Of a DNA stretch of 64,000 bases, positions 16,023 through 24,818 are shown piece after piece (position 1 is the stretch's first letter; each line of letters opens with the position of its first letter). The position numbers and the translations under genes are program-made. Location of the stretch: assembly GCF_036924535.1 (NCBI RefSeq), contig NZ_JAZHRT010000001.1:7006001-7070000 (forward strand). Direction: 5' to 3'. The notes beneath the pieces are model-generated. The model ran no database searches. It saw only the letters and a program-made list of their open reading frames with translations, and was not told the DNA's origin. This DNA is from Bradyrhizobium sp. AZCC 2262. Lineage in GTDB: Bacteria; Pseudomonadota; Alphaproteobacteria; Rhizobiales; Xanthobacteraceae.

Positions 16023-16208
16023 CCTTCTCCCCTTGTGGGAGAAGGTGGCATAGGCGGCCGTCGGCCGCCTACTTAGAAAAGGACGCCGATGCTTTGCACC
16101 GGCTATGGACGCGAAGCGGCGGCGAGACGGATGAGGGGTCTGCCTCCGCGGAGAGCACCCCTCATCCGGCGCGCTTCGCACACCACCTTCTCCCACAAGG
16201 GGAGAAGG
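16023..16208. repeat. Large inverted repeat with 26-bp perfect arms
   Basis: The arm at 16023-16048 (CCTTCTCCCCTTGTGGGAGA, then AGGTGG) is the exact reverse complement of 16183-16208. A second hairpin lies inside (ATGAGGGGT..ACCCCTCAT, about 16129-16166). It sits between the promoter of the DoxX-like gene and the end of the sigma-factor gene and could end sigma transcription. Confidence 0.75.
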
Positions 16209-16237
16209 AAGGAAGCAAGAAGGAAGAAAAAAGAAAG

Positions 16238-17509
16238 CTACTTCCCAGCCTTCTTGCCGCGGGGCTGGCTGTCGCGCTGCAGGCGGTCGAGGTGCATGCG
16301 GATGTGGGCGGCTTCGGCCGAGGTGTTCGCCAGCGCGATGGCGCGGTCGAAGGCGGTGCGCGCCTCGTCGTTGCGGCCGAGCTGCATCAGGAAGGCGCCA
16401 CGCACGCCGAAGAAATGAAAATAGTTCGACAGCCGCGCCGCCAGTGGCTCGATCATGTCGAGCGCAGCCTGTGGTCCCTTCACCTTGGAGACGGCAACGG
16501 CGCGGTTCAGCGTCACCACCGGCGACGGCTGCATGATCTCGAGCGCGCCGTAGAGCAGGTCGATCTGGGTCCAGTCGGTATCTTCAGGTTTTTCGGCGCG
16601 GGCGTGCAGCGCCGCGATCGCGGCCTGCACTTGATACGGCCCGCTGCGGCGATGGCGCATCGCCTTGTCGATCAGCGCCAGCCCCTCGGCGATGAGAGAC
16701 TTGTTCCATAGCGAGCGATCCTGATCGTCGAGCAGGATCACCGCGCCATCGGCGTCGAAGCGGGCCGCGGCGCGTGCATGCTGGATCAGCAGCAACGCGG
16801 TCAGCCCCATGATCTCGGGCTCGCTCTGGAACAGCCGCAGCAACAGCCGCGCCAGGCGAATCGCCTCCTCGCACAGCGGGCTGCGAATCTCGGCGGTATC
16901 GCCTGAAGCCGAATAGCCCTCGTTGAAGATCAGGTAGATCATGGCGGCGACGGAGGTGAGGCGTTCGGAGCGCTCCACCGCGCCCGGCGTTTCGAACGGC
17001 ACATCGGCGTCGGCGACCCGAGCCTTCGCCCGCGTGATGCGCTGCTCCATCGCGGCTTCCGAGACCAGGAAGGCGCGCGCGATCTGCTTCACGGTCAGGC
17101 CTGAGACGATGCGCAGCGCGAGCGCGATCTGCTGCGTCGCCGGCAGGTCCGGATGGCAGCAGATGAACAACAGGCGCAGAATGTCGTCGCGGTAGTGCGA
17201 GCCGTCGAGACGCTCGGCAATCCGTTCCTCGGCGTCATCGAGATCGGAGATCGCCTCGTCCTCGGGCAGCGCCTCCTGCTTCTTGCTTCGCCTGAGATCG
17301 TCGATCGCGACATTGCGCCCGACCATGATCAGCCACGCCGCGGGATCGCGCGGCGGGCCGTTCTGCGGCCAGCTCTTCAACGCACGCAGGCAGGCGTTCT
17401 GAAACGCCTCCTCGGCGGTGTCGAGGTTGCGGAAATAGCGCAGCAGCGCGCCGACCGCCTGGGGACGAGCCGAAGCCAGCGCGGCATCGATCCAGGCGGA
17501 GTCGGTCAC
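16238..17509 (-). CDS. ECF42-type RNA polymerase sigma factor with TPR-like C-terminal extension
   Basis: 423 residues. Sigma-70 region 2: AVGALLRYFRNLDTAEEAFQNACLRALKSWP, then DPAAWLIMVGRNVAIDDLRR. Region 4: LRIVSGLTVKQIARAFLVSEAAMEQRITRAKARV. A ~230-residue helical extension follows (MIYLIFNEGYSAS, LCEEAIRLARLLLRLF, LNRAVAVSKVKGPQAALDMIEPL, NYFHFFGVRGAFLMQLGRNDEARTAFDRAIALA). This architecture and the DGPF gene immediately upstream define the ECF42 group, which lacks an anti-sigma factor. The start is GTG, overlapping the YCII stop (GTGA), so translation is coupled. It probably reads the four TGTCGG-N17-CGTC sites in this window, including its own operon's. Confidence 0.9.
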   Translation of the reverse strand: MTDSAWIDAALASARPQAVGALLRYFRNLDTAEEAFQNACLRALKSWPQNGPPRDPAAWLIMVGRNVAIDDLRRSKKQEALPEDEAISDLDDAEERIAERLDGSHYRDDILRLLFICCHPDLPATQQIALALRIVSGLTVKQIARAFLVSEAAMEQRITRAKARVADADVPFETPGAVERSERLTSVAAMIYLIFNEGYSASGDTAEIRSPLCEEAIRLARLLLRLFQSEPEIMGLTALLLIQHARAAARFDADGAVILLDDQDRSLWNKSLIAEGLALIDKAMRHRRSGPYQVQAAIAALHARAEKPEDTDWTQIDLLYGALEIMQPSPVVTLNRAVAVSKVKGPQAALDMIEPLAARLSNYFHFFGVRGAFLMQLGRNDEARTAFDRAIALANTSAEAAHIRMHLDRLQRDSQPRGKKAGK

Positions 17510-17874
17510 GACGGCACACTCCCCGGGCGGAGCAGGCCAACGGGCCGGATCTCGTAGGCCCCGCCGGGATTGGCCGCGCCGAGATCGCGCGCGACGTCGA
17601 CCGCTTCGTCGAGATTTTTGCAGTCGACGACATAAAAGCCGAGCAATTGTTCCTTGGTTTCGGCATAGGGGCCGTCAAGCACCAGCGGCGGATCGTCCTT
17701 GCGCAGCGTGGTCGCCGCCGTGGTCGGCAGCAGCCGCGCCACCGGACCGAGCCGGCCCTGCCTGGCGAGCTTGTCCTGCACGACGGCAAGCTTCTGCATG
17801 ACCTCGGCGTCCTGTTCCTTGGTCCAGGAGCCGACGGTGTCTTCGTCGTGATAGCAGAGGATAGCGTAAAGCAT
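17506..17874 (-). CDS. YCII/DGPF-family protein paired with the ECF42 sigma factor
   Basis: 122 residues from MLYAILCYHDEDTVGSW. It contains LDGPYAETKEQLLGFYVVDCKNLDEAVDVARDL (DGPY at the DGPF position) and YEIRPV. An in-frame ATG at 17886 is possible, but GGAG would touch it, and 17874 matches the family N-terminus. It overlaps the sigma start by four bases. DGPF-ECF42 pairing is a described genomic association; the protein's activity is unknown. The promoter signature at 17902-17928 lies directly upstream. Confidence 0.88.
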   Translation of the reverse strand: MLYAILCYHDEDTVGSWTKEQDAEVMQKLAVVQDKLARQGRLGPVARLLPTTAATTLRKDDPPLVLDGPYAETKEQLLGFYVVDCKNLDEAVDVARDLGAANPGGAYEIRPVGLLRPGSVPS

Positions 17875-17901
17875 GAGGGCTGGCATCTCCGTTGTCTTGA
17901 T

Positions 17902-17928
17902 GACGAACGATTATGCCCTCAGCCGACA
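17902..17928 (-). promoter_or_regulatory. ECF42-type promoter signature upstream of the YCII-sigma operon
   Basis: On the minus strand TGTCGG (17928-17923), 17 nt, then CGTC (17905-17902) followed by ATC. It implies autoregulation of the sigma factor. Confidence 0.65.
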
Positions 17929-17965
17929 GGTGCGTCGAAGAAATTTTGGACCGGCCCCTTGCCAG

Positions 17966-18181
17966 TCAGGGACCGATGATCGGAGCCGGCGGCGGATTGA
18001 AGTGCCGGTAGGTGTGAACGACCACCTTGGAACAAAGGCTGCACATGACGAGAACCAGGAAGATGATCTTCATCTTTGTCCGGAAAGTCTCGATCCAGCT
18101 GCGGCCGGCGACGCGGTGACGGTTCCGCCAGGTAAAGCCCAGCGCGACCACCGCCACCGCGATGATAACAGCCTGTATCAC
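17966..18181 (-). CDS. Small membrane protein of unknown function
   Basis: 71 residues with two hydrophobic segments (IQAVIIAVAVVALGFTW and MKIIFLVLVMCSLCSKVVV) separated by a basic loop. It begins with GTG overlapping the stop of the gene upstream (GTGA, 18178-18181), so the two are translated together. No family recognised. Confidence 0.55.
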   Translation of the reverse strand: MIQAVIIAVAVVALGFTWRNRHRVAGRSWIETFRTKMKIIFLVLVMCSLCSKVVVHTYRHFNPPPAPIIGP

Positions 18182-18486
18182 CAGGAGATGCCATATGCGG
18201 CGGCGATCCGGCGCGCCTGCCGCTCGTGGGTCTCGCGCAGGCTCGTCCTCGAGCGGTAGGCCTGCGTGCTGGCGGCCTGCCTGCTGTAGGTCTGGTTGCT
18301 GTAGGCTGGCTTCCTGGGGGTTTGCGGCTCCACGACGGCAGATGGCGTGGCGACAGGTGTCGCCGGGGCAGGTGCTGCGGCTGCCACCGGCGCATCGTTC
18401 TCGGCCGGCACCCGATCGATGCGCTCAGCGGCCTGCGCCGAGACGGAAGCGAGAGCGAAAGCAGCGATGATGACCAATTTGCGCAC
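18178..18486 (-). CDS. Small exported Ala/Pro-rich protein
   Basis: 102 residues: signal peptide MRKLVIIAAFALASVSAQAA, an Ala/Pro linker, and a Gln/Ser/Tyr/Arg-rich tail (NQTYSRQAASTQAYRSRTS) ending ARRIAAAYGISW. AGGGAGA lies upstream of the ATG. It is coupled to the small membrane protein downstream. Function unknown. Confidence 0.65.
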   Translation of the reverse strand: MRKLVIIAAFALASVSAQAAERIDRVPAENDAPVAAAAPAPATPVATPSAVVEPQTPRKPAYSNQTYSRQAASTQAYRSRTSLRETHERQARRIAAAYGISW

Positions 18487-18584
18487 TTGAAGTCTCCCTT
18501 GTTGGATGAAAGGAGGCTAGACAAACGGTTCGATCCACGATGTGAGGCGGGTCACACCGGGTCAGGCGTGCGAAAGGAATGGCA

Positions 18585-19550
18585 ATGAACGAAGGTGCGC
18601 TCGCCCTGCTGGTGCACGGCGGCAGTGAAAACTGGTCGTCGCAGCGCTGGAAAGCCCGCTTCGACGAGGTCTGCCCGGACCGCCGCATACTGATGTTGCC
18701 GGATGCCTCGTTCGATCCGGCCGAGGTGCACTACGCCGCGGTGTGGAAGCCGCGTCCCGGCGACCTCGCCGCCTTCCCCAACCTGAAAGTCATCTTCAAT
18801 CTCGGCGCCGGTGTCGATGCGCTGATGGTGGACCGCTCTTTGCCCGACGTGCCGCTGGTGCGCGTGGCCGTCACCGACCTCACCGCGCGGATGACCGAAT
18901 ATGTCGCGCTGCATGTGCTGATGCACCACCGGCAGGAACTCTATTTGCGGGAGTCGCAACGGGCCAAGCGCTGGGCGCCGAAAATGCAATGGGCGGCGGG
19001 CGCGATCTCGGTCGGCATCATGGGACTGGGCACACTTGGGGCTGACGCGGCCGACGCGCTCAAGCGCCTGGGCTTTCGCGTCGCAGGCTGGAGCCGCAGC
19101 CCAAGGGCGATCGACGGCGTCGATTGCTTTCACGGCGAAGCGCAGTTCGAGGCATTCCTGCGGCGGACCGACATCCTGGTCTGCTTGCTGCCGTTGACGC
19201 CGGAGACGCGGCACATTCTCAATCGCGCCCTGTTTGAGAAGCTGAATCGCAAAAGTCCACTCGGCGCGCCGGTGCTGATCAATGCCGGCCGCGGAGCCTT
19301 GCAAAACGAAGCCGACATCCTGCAATGCCTCGACGACGGCACGCTCGGTGGCGCCTCGCTCGACGTCTACGCCACCGAGCCGCTGCCCGTGGACAGCCCG
19401 TTCTGGACCCACCCAAAAGTGGTGCTGACCCCGCACAACGCCGCCGACACCGATCCCGACGAGATATCCAAATACGTCGCACAGCAGATCGCGCGCTTCG
19501 AGGCCGGCGGCGCGCTGGAGAATGTGGTGGACCGTAACCGGGGATATTAG
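18585..19550 (+). CDS. D-2-hydroxyacid dehydrogenase (glyoxylate/hydroxypyruvate reductase A-like)
   Basis: 321 residues. NAD(P)-binding motif VGIMGLGTLGADAADALKRLGFRVAGWSRSPR; catalytic Arg in LINAGRGALQNEADIL; Glu/His in DVYATEPLP and VLTPHNAA. The missing canonical N-terminal catalytic-domain spacing and the phrase NLGAGVDAL fit the GhrA subgroup. I prefer the ATG at 18585, with AAGGA seven bases upstream, to the one at 18579. Its 3' end overlaps the converging MFS gene by four bases. Confidence 0.9.
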   Translation: MNEGALALLVHGGSENWSSQRWKARFDEVCPDRRILMLPDASFDPAEVHYAAVWKPRPGDLAAFPNLKVIFNLGAGVDALMVDRSLPDVPLVRVAVTDLTARMTEYVALHVLMHHRQELYLRESQRAKRWAPKMQWAAGAISVGIMGLGTLGADAADALKRLGFRVAGWSRSPRAIDGVDCFHGEAQFEAFLRRTDILVCLLPLTPETRHILNRALFEKLNRKSPLGAPVLINAGRGALQNEADILQCLDDGTLGGASLDVYATEPLPVDSPFWTHPKVVLTPHNAADTDPDEISKYVAQQIARFEAGGALENVVDRNRGY

Positions 19551-20956
19551 GAGGCGCCGATCCTGCGGGATGAAAATGCCAATAGTCCGGCAGCGGCAAA
19601 CGCCAGCAAGGCGGCAAGTTGAAACGTCTGGTGGAAGGCTTCGAGGAAGCTGTGGTTTTGTTGCAAGATTTCGAACACCATCAGGACAATCGAAGCGGCG
19701 GTCACGGTGCCCAGCGTTCGCGTCAGCAGCACAAGACTGCCGGCAACGCCGCGATCCATGAGCGGCAGCGCGGCGGTGACGATATCCGAATAGGCAAGCT
19801 GGAACAGGCCAAGGCCGATGCCCTGCACGACGAGCCCGGCGACCCGCAGGGCCGTCGGAGTTTCCTCTGTCCACGCGCTGAGCAACAGAAGACCGGCGCC
19901 AATCGCTGCGGCGCCCGCAATCGCCAGCCGCTCGGCGGAAATGTATCGCCCGATGAGGCGACCGCCGATCGGCGCGGCCAGCACCGCCCCTGCCGCAGCC
20001 GCAGCCAGGATGGCGCCGCTCTCGGTCAGCGCATAGCCGGGAACGCGCGTCAGAAAGTAGGGCACCAACAGCCAGACCGAGAAGGCCGCGAGATTGGCCA
20101 GCACGCTGACGAGATTGAGCAACGCAAAACCCGGCAGCTTAAGAACTTCGATGGCGATGATCGGTCGCGCGGCGCGTGACTCGCGGGCAATAAAGGCAGC
20201 AAAAGCCGCGGCGGACAGCAGGGCGAACCAGACAGCGGAGAATTCGCGAAGGCGGTTAAGCGCCAACAGCATCGTCACCAGGCCCAGAACCAGCGCGATG
20301 CCACCCACGACGTCGAAGCGATCGCCTGCCCGGTGCGGCGGCGATACCGGCAGGCCGCGCAACAGCAACAACGCCGCGACAGCGATGGGAATTCGGAACC
20401 AGAACACCGCCGGCCAATCCCAGATGGTCGTCAAGGTACCGCCGAGCAGAGGACCCAGCATCAATCCGAACGCCATCATCATCGTGTAGATGCCGAGCGC
20501 CCGGCTGCGCCGTTCCTCGCCATAGAGCGATGTCACCAGCGCCGTACCGCAGCTCAGCACCAGTGCCGCGCCCACGCCCTGCAAGCAGCGGAAAAACAGC
20601 ATCGCACCGTAGCTGGGCGAACAACTGACGAGCAGCAGCGCCACTGCGCTCCAGACCAGGCCGATCCGGAAAACGATCGCGTGACCGACGGTGTCGCCGA
20701 CGCGCCCGAGCGCCAACAACAGACTGGCGTAGGTCAATACGTAGCAAATGACGACCCACTGGATGTCGCCGATCGTGAGATCGAACCCCCGCGTGATGGA
20801 GGGGAAGGCAATATTCACCGACGTATCGAGCTGCGCGGTGGCCGTGCCCAGCCCGATCATGGCGACCTGCCACCCTTTCGAGCGGAACAGGCCGGTTGAT
20901 ACATTGGGGGGATCGGGCTCGGTAGCGGAAGGCACGCTGAAACCTGCCGATCTCAC
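19547..20956 (-). CDS. MFS drug/H+ antiporter, DHA2-like
   Basis: 469 residues with about 14 hydrophobic segments, in the style of EmrB/QacA exporters. Motifs: LDTSVNIAFPSITRGF (motif D1-like), LALGRVGDTVGHAIVFRIG (motif A), GIYTMMMAFGLMLGPLLGGTL (motif C). It starts at GTG overlapping the stop of the MBL gene upstream (GTGA), so the two are coupled. The substrate is unknown; the pairing with a hydrolase suggests export or detoxification of a related compound. Confidence 0.9.
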   Translation of the reverse strand: MRSAGFSVPSATEPDPPNVSTGLFRSKGWQVAMIGLGTATAQLDTSVNIAFPSITRGFDLTIGDIQWVVICYVLTYASLLLALGRVGDTVGHAIVFRIGLVWSAVALLLVSCSPSYGAMLFFRCLQGVGAALVLSCGTALVTSLYGEERRSRALGIYTMMMAFGLMLGPLLGGTLTTIWDWPAVFWFRIPIAVAALLLLRGLPVSPPHRAGDRFDVVGGIALVLGLVTMLLALNRLREFSAVWFALLSAAAFAAFIARESRAARPIIAIEVLKLPGFALLNLVSVLANLAAFSVWLLVPYFLTRVPGYALTESGAILAAAAAGAVLAAPIGGRLIGRYISAERLAIAGAAAIGAGLLLLSAWTEETPTALRVAGLVVQGIGLGLFQLAYSDIVTAALPLMDRGVAGSLVLLTRTLGTVTAASIVLMVFEILQQNHSFLEAFHQTFQLAALLAFAAAGLLAFSSRRIGAS

Positions 20957-21975
20957 ACCGGTGCGAAGGTAATCGCGCCGTCGGCATCGACATCGCGCGT
21001 CAGCCGCCCGATCGAGGCCAGCATGTTCAGATGCGCAAGCGACTCGCCGAACGCCTGGCGCGGATTGGCGTACAACACGCGCGGGAACACTTCCTGCGCC
21101 AGCGCAAATGCGCTGGTTTTTCCTGTGATGACGGAGGCGACGTCGCCGAGCCGGGCCAGATGGTGCTCGCGCAGCTGAGCGAGCCGGTCATGAAGCCCGC
21201 GAAATGGAAGGCCGTGGGACGGCAGCACCAGCGTGTCCGGCGGCAGCGTCCCGAGCCGCGCCAGCGAATCAAGATACTCCTTCAACGGGTTGGCCTCCGG
21301 CTGAGCCGAGGGCGTAATCACCGATGGTGTCATGTGCGACAGGACCTGATCGCCCGAGATCAATATCTTGTCGCTTTCGCAATAGAACAGCGCATGTTCA
21401 ACCGAATGGCCACCTGCGGTGATCACCCGCCACTCGCGCTGGCCCATGGCGAACAGATCGCCGTCCCGAATGCGAATGAATTCCCGCGGCGGCCGCAGGC
21501 CGAGAAATGTCGACCGTCGCTGGGCTCCCATGATCTGGGCGGCTTCATCGTCGGAGGCACCGTTGCGCTTCACGAAGGCGGCGAAGTGTTCGTCCGGCCC
21601 CTCCTCGCGCTCGTGCCACATCTTCCACGCGTTGAGCCATTCGGCCAACGGCAGGCGCACCGCGCATTTCGTTTCCTTTACAAAATAAGCAGCAAGGCCG
21701 AAATGATCGAGATGCGCATGCGTGAAAGTGAGGTTCTGCAAGGGACGACTGCGCAGCAGTCCGCGCCATAGCTTGTCCCAGATCTCGAACGTGTCGTCGG
21801 TGTTCAGGCCGCAGTCGACCAGCGTCCACCCCGGACCGTTATCGAGCAGCCAGCAATTGACGTGATTGGGCGCCGTCGGCACCGGCAGCCGTACCCAGAA
21901 CAGCCCCGGCAGGACATCCGTCAATTCGCCATAGGCCGGCGGCCGCTGGACCGTGAATTTCAGATCATCGGTCAT
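20953..21975 (-). CDS. MBL-fold metallo-hydrolase
   Basis: 340 residues. Metallo-beta-lactamase metal motif THAHLDHFG, later GGHSVEHALFY (His ligand), LISGDQVLSH (bridging Asp) and VLPSHGLPF. The C-terminal helical region resembles LACTB2/hydrolase-like members. The start MTDDLKFTVQRP at 21975 is supported by GGGGGGA upstream. It is translated together with the MFS exporter gene and is divergent from a second MFS gene at 22228. The substrate is unknown. Confidence 0.9.
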   Translation of the reverse strand: MTDDLKFTVQRPPAYGELTDVLPGLFWVRLPVPTAPNHVNCWLLDNGPGWTLVDCGLNTDDTFEIWDKLWRGLLRSRPLQNLTFTHAHLDHFGLAAYFVKETKCAVRLPLAEWLNAWKMWHEREEGPDEHFAAFVKRNGASDDEAAQIMGAQRRSTFLGLRPPREFIRIRDGDLFAMGQREWRVITAGGHSVEHALFYCESDKILISGDQVLSHMTPSVITPSAQPEANPLKEYLDSLARLGTLPPDTLVLPSHGLPFRGLHDRLAQLREHHLARLGDVASVITGKTSAFALAQEVFPRVLYANPRQAFGESLAHLNMLASIGRLTRDVDADGAITFAPV

Positions 21976-22227
21976 CTCTGTCCCCCCATCCCACGCCTGC
22001 ATGCATTCAGGCCGGCGCCCCGGCTTGAACATCGATTGTGAACTTACGCGATTTGATCAGCCCATCAACGCCAGCGAGACTGTTATGCCCTCCACGCAGG
22101 CCCACACAGCAAAAGTATTCTCCTTTTGGCTTGAGCAGCAGCCGTTTTTCCTCGACAACGTCAGGCGTCGCTGCGCGCGCCCCGGCACCGCCGCGGCATC
22201 CCGAGACCTGTTGGGCAAGAACAAATA

Positions 22228-23490
22228 ATGGATGCGCTGAATCCCCAATCCGGACTCAAGCCGGAAGCTGATCCGGAACTGGAGTTGAACCGGCGCACCC
22301 GTCGCAATCTCCTGCTGCTCACCTGCTGCCAGGCCGTCGGCCAATCCTGCAACACCATGATGTTTGCGGCCACGGGACTGTCCGTCATCACCTTCTATCA
22401 TCATCCTGAGTTCGCCAACCTGCCGGTCACGATGCAGCATCTCGGCGTGATGATCTGGGTGTTTCCGGCTGCGCTGCTGATGCAGCGAATCGGCCGGAGC
22501 ATCGGCTTCCGCGTCGGCTCGCTGTTCGGCATGGCGGGCGCAACCGTGATGTGCATCGGGTTGTACACCGCCAACTTCCTCATCATGTGCGGCGGCGGTC
22601 TCATCCTCGGCTATGCGGTAGCTTGCCTGCAGATGTACCGCTTCGCCGCCGCGGAACTGGTGCCGCTTCACTACCGCGCCAAGGCGATTTCATGGGTGAC
22701 CGCCGGCGGCGTCGCGGCCGCCGTGATCGGGCCCAGCCTGGTGCGCGTGACGCACGATCTGACGATGCCGCTCTATCTTGCGACCTATGCGGCCATTTTC
22801 GGCCTGCATCTCATCGTTTTCACGATCATGTCTTTCATCAGCTTCCCGTCGGTCGCATCCTCTGCGCCGACCGCAAGTCAGGCCGAGGCCATCGCACCGC
22901 CACGTCCGCTGTGGGAAATTGCGAGCCAGCCGCGTTTCATCGCATCGGCGATGGCCGGCATGCTGGCGTTCGGCACGATGTCCTTCATCATGAGCGCGTC
23001 GCCGCTGGCCATCGTCGGCTGTGGATTTCCGCATTCAGAGGCCCACTGGGTCATCTTCATGCATGTGCTTGGCATGTTCGTGCCGTCCTTCTTCACCGGC
23101 AATCTGATCAACCGGTTCGGCGCCACGACGGTGATGGCCTGGGGCGTTGTGCTGATGCTGGCCGGCGTCGTCGCGGCGCTCTCCGGCTTGACCGAATGGA
23201 ATTTCCGGATCGCCCTCACCGTCAACGGCATTGGCTGGAACTTCCTGTTCGTCGGCGCCACCACGCTGGTGACGACTTGTTACCGCCCGAACGAGCGCGG
23301 CAAATCCCAGGCGCTTAACGACTTGCTGGTCTTCAGTACGACCGCCACGTCGAGCTTCATGGCGGGCTTTCTGCAGGATCGGTGGGGCTGGCAACCGCTC
23401 AACTGGTTTTCGGTGCTGCTGATGCTGGCCGCTGCCTGTGCTGTCTTGTGGCTTCGCAACCAGCGCCCATCGTTGAGCGCAGCTCACTGA
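22228..23490 (+). CDS. MFS transporter
   Basis: 420 residues with about 12 membrane segments. Motifs include QRIGRSIGFRVGSLFGMAGA (motif A-like) in the N-half and NRFGATTVMAWGVVLMLAGVV in the C-half, with a central loop rich in Ala/Pro/Glu. The family resembles NarK/YfkF-like minor MFS groups, but I cannot assign a substrate. It is divergent from the MBL-MFS operon. Confidence 0.88.
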   Translation: MDALNPQSGLKPEADPELELNRRTRRNLLLLTCCQAVGQSCNTMMFAATGLSVITFYHHPEFANLPVTMQHLGVMIWVFPAALLMQRIGRSIGFRVGSLFGMAGATVMCIGLYTANFLIMCGGGLILGYAVACLQMYRFAAAELVPLHYRAKAISWVTAGGVAAAVIGPSLVRVTHDLTMPLYLATYAAIFGLHLIVFTIMSFISFPSVASSAPTASQAEAIAPPRPLWEIASQPRFIASAMAGMLAFGTMSFIMSASPLAIVGCGFPHSEAHWVIFMHVLGMFVPSFFTGNLINRFGATTVMAWGVVLMLAGVVAALSGLTEWNFRIALTVNGIGWNFLFVGATTLVTTCYRPNERGKSQALNDLLVFSTTATSSFMAGFLQDRWGWQPLNWFSVLLMLAAACAVLWLRNQRPSLSAAH

Positions 23491-23584
23491 TCAATTGCGA
23501 GCGAGCGTATTGAGCCCTGCACTTCTTGACGCGTCTGCGCATGATATGATCGCAGGTATCGTGTAGGCGAGATGCAGGCAACCT

Positions 23585-24046
23585 ATGTGGAAAACGCTTT
23601 GGCAGAAGTGGACCATCGACAAGCCGGCCGCGCTTGGCGATTGGCTGTGGGATGTTTTTGTTGTGCAACTGGCCGCGTTCCTGGACAGGCTGACGTTGCG
23701 AAAAGTCATCGCCTTCATCCCCGTCATTATTCTTATCTGGGCTTACTCCCATAGAATCCCGGTTTCCCCCGCATTGATGCTGGTCGGCGATTTGCTGGCC
23801 TACATCGACATCTTCTCGATGTTATTCCTGCTCGGCGTTCTCAGCCGTATCGAGACAATCTCGTTCATGATGAAGCAGGCAACAGCGCGCGCCGCCCGAT
23901 TGGTAAGCGGCCTGCTGGAGGGGGTGCAACGGCTGGATTTCCGACACCGGCGCGAAGGCGGTGTCAGGAATCGGCGACGATTGACCAAGCGAGCTGCCGA
24001 CGACGAGGACAGACATGTCGTCATTCATGGCGTCGCATGGGCTTAG
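23585..24046 (+). CDS. Hypothetical membrane protein
   Basis: 153 residues. The N-terminal half has two hydrophobic helices (VIAFIPVIILIWAYSHRI; LLAYIDIFSMLFLLGVL). The C-terminal half is basic and soluble (RREGGVRNRRRLTKRAADDED). No family recognised. It converges on the TetR gene at 24051, four bases apart. Confidence 0.55.
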   Translation: MWKTLWQKWTIDKPAALGDWLWDVFVVQLAAFLDRLTLRKVIAFIPVIILIWAYSHRIPVSPALMLVGDLLAYIDIFSMLFLLGVLSRIETISFMMKQATARAARLVSGLLEGVQRLDFRHRREGGVRNRRRLTKRAADDEDRHVVIHGVAWA

Positions 24047-24050
24047 GACA

Positions 24051-24710
24051 CTATTTCGTCGCCCCGACCATCACATCGAGCGCGCCGTTGACGATGGCCT
24101 CCAATTCCTTGCGCGGCGTCTGCGCGCGGGCGCGGATAGCGATGGTGTGGATGGTGGCGGAGGCGAGCTGGGCCAAAACGACCGGATCGGCGCTTTCGGG
24201 CAATTCGCCTTTCTCCTTGCCCCGCCGGAAACAGGCCGCAAAGGCCTTGTCGAGTTCGACAAAACCTTCCAGCACCATGGCGCGGATATCGGGGTCATGC
24301 ACCGCCTCGGAGGCTGCGGTCATCACCGTGAAACAGCCGCGCGGACCGAATTCGCCGGACAGATAGATATCGAGCGCTACCGCATAGATCCGCTCCAGTC
24401 GCCGGCGGATCGGTAACTCGTTGCGGAAGATGTCGCCCATGGCGGTACGCGCATCCTCGCGGTAGCGGCGGTAGCTCTTGATGAACAGCTCACGCTTGTC
24501 GCCGAACGCGCCGTAAAGGCTAGGCCGGTTCATGCCGGTGGCGGCGGAGAGGTCGTCCAGCGAGGTCGCGGCAAAACCATCCCGGCGGAACAGATCGAGC
24601 GCCTTGCCGAGCGCGACCTCCGGCTGGTAGGCGCGCGGCCGGCCGCGGCGCTTGGGCGGCACGGGGTCGTCGATCCTTGCCGCGGGCGGCTTTTTACTTT
24701 TTTGTACCAT
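24051..24710 (-). CDS. TetR/AcrR family regulator
   Basis: 219 residues. After a basic, Pro-rich tail (PPKRRGRPRAYQPE) comes the helix-turn-helix domain: ALGKALDLFRRDGFAATSLDDLSAATGMNRPSLYGAFGDKRELF. The C-terminal region (GPRGCFTVMTAASEA) is of the AcuR/RutR-like TetR_C type. It is divergent from the GST gene at 24819 and is its likely regulator. The intergenic region is AT-rich, but I saw no clean palindrome in it. Confidence 0.9.
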   Translation of the reverse strand: MVQKSKKPPAARIDDPVPPKRRGRPRAYQPEVALGKALDLFRRDGFAATSLDDLSAATGMNRPSLYGAFGDKRELFIKSYRRYREDARTAMGDIFRNELPIRRRLERIYAVALDIYLSGEFGPRGCFTVMTAASEAVHDPDIRAMVLEGFVELDKAFAACFRRGKEKGELPESADPVVLAQLASATIHTIAIRARAQTPRKELEAIVNGALDVMVGATK

Positions 24711-24818
24711 TTCGCAATAAATTCCTTGACCGCGCCTATATTATGCGGAACAGTATAAAAATCAATCCCGTCCGCCCTGAACGCCGGCCCGATTGATCAA
24801 CCGCCAAGGAGGCAACCC

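Noticed and set aside
24711..24818. TetR operator between the tetR and gst genes
   Set aside because: The region is AT-rich, but no convincing inverted repeat was found by eye.
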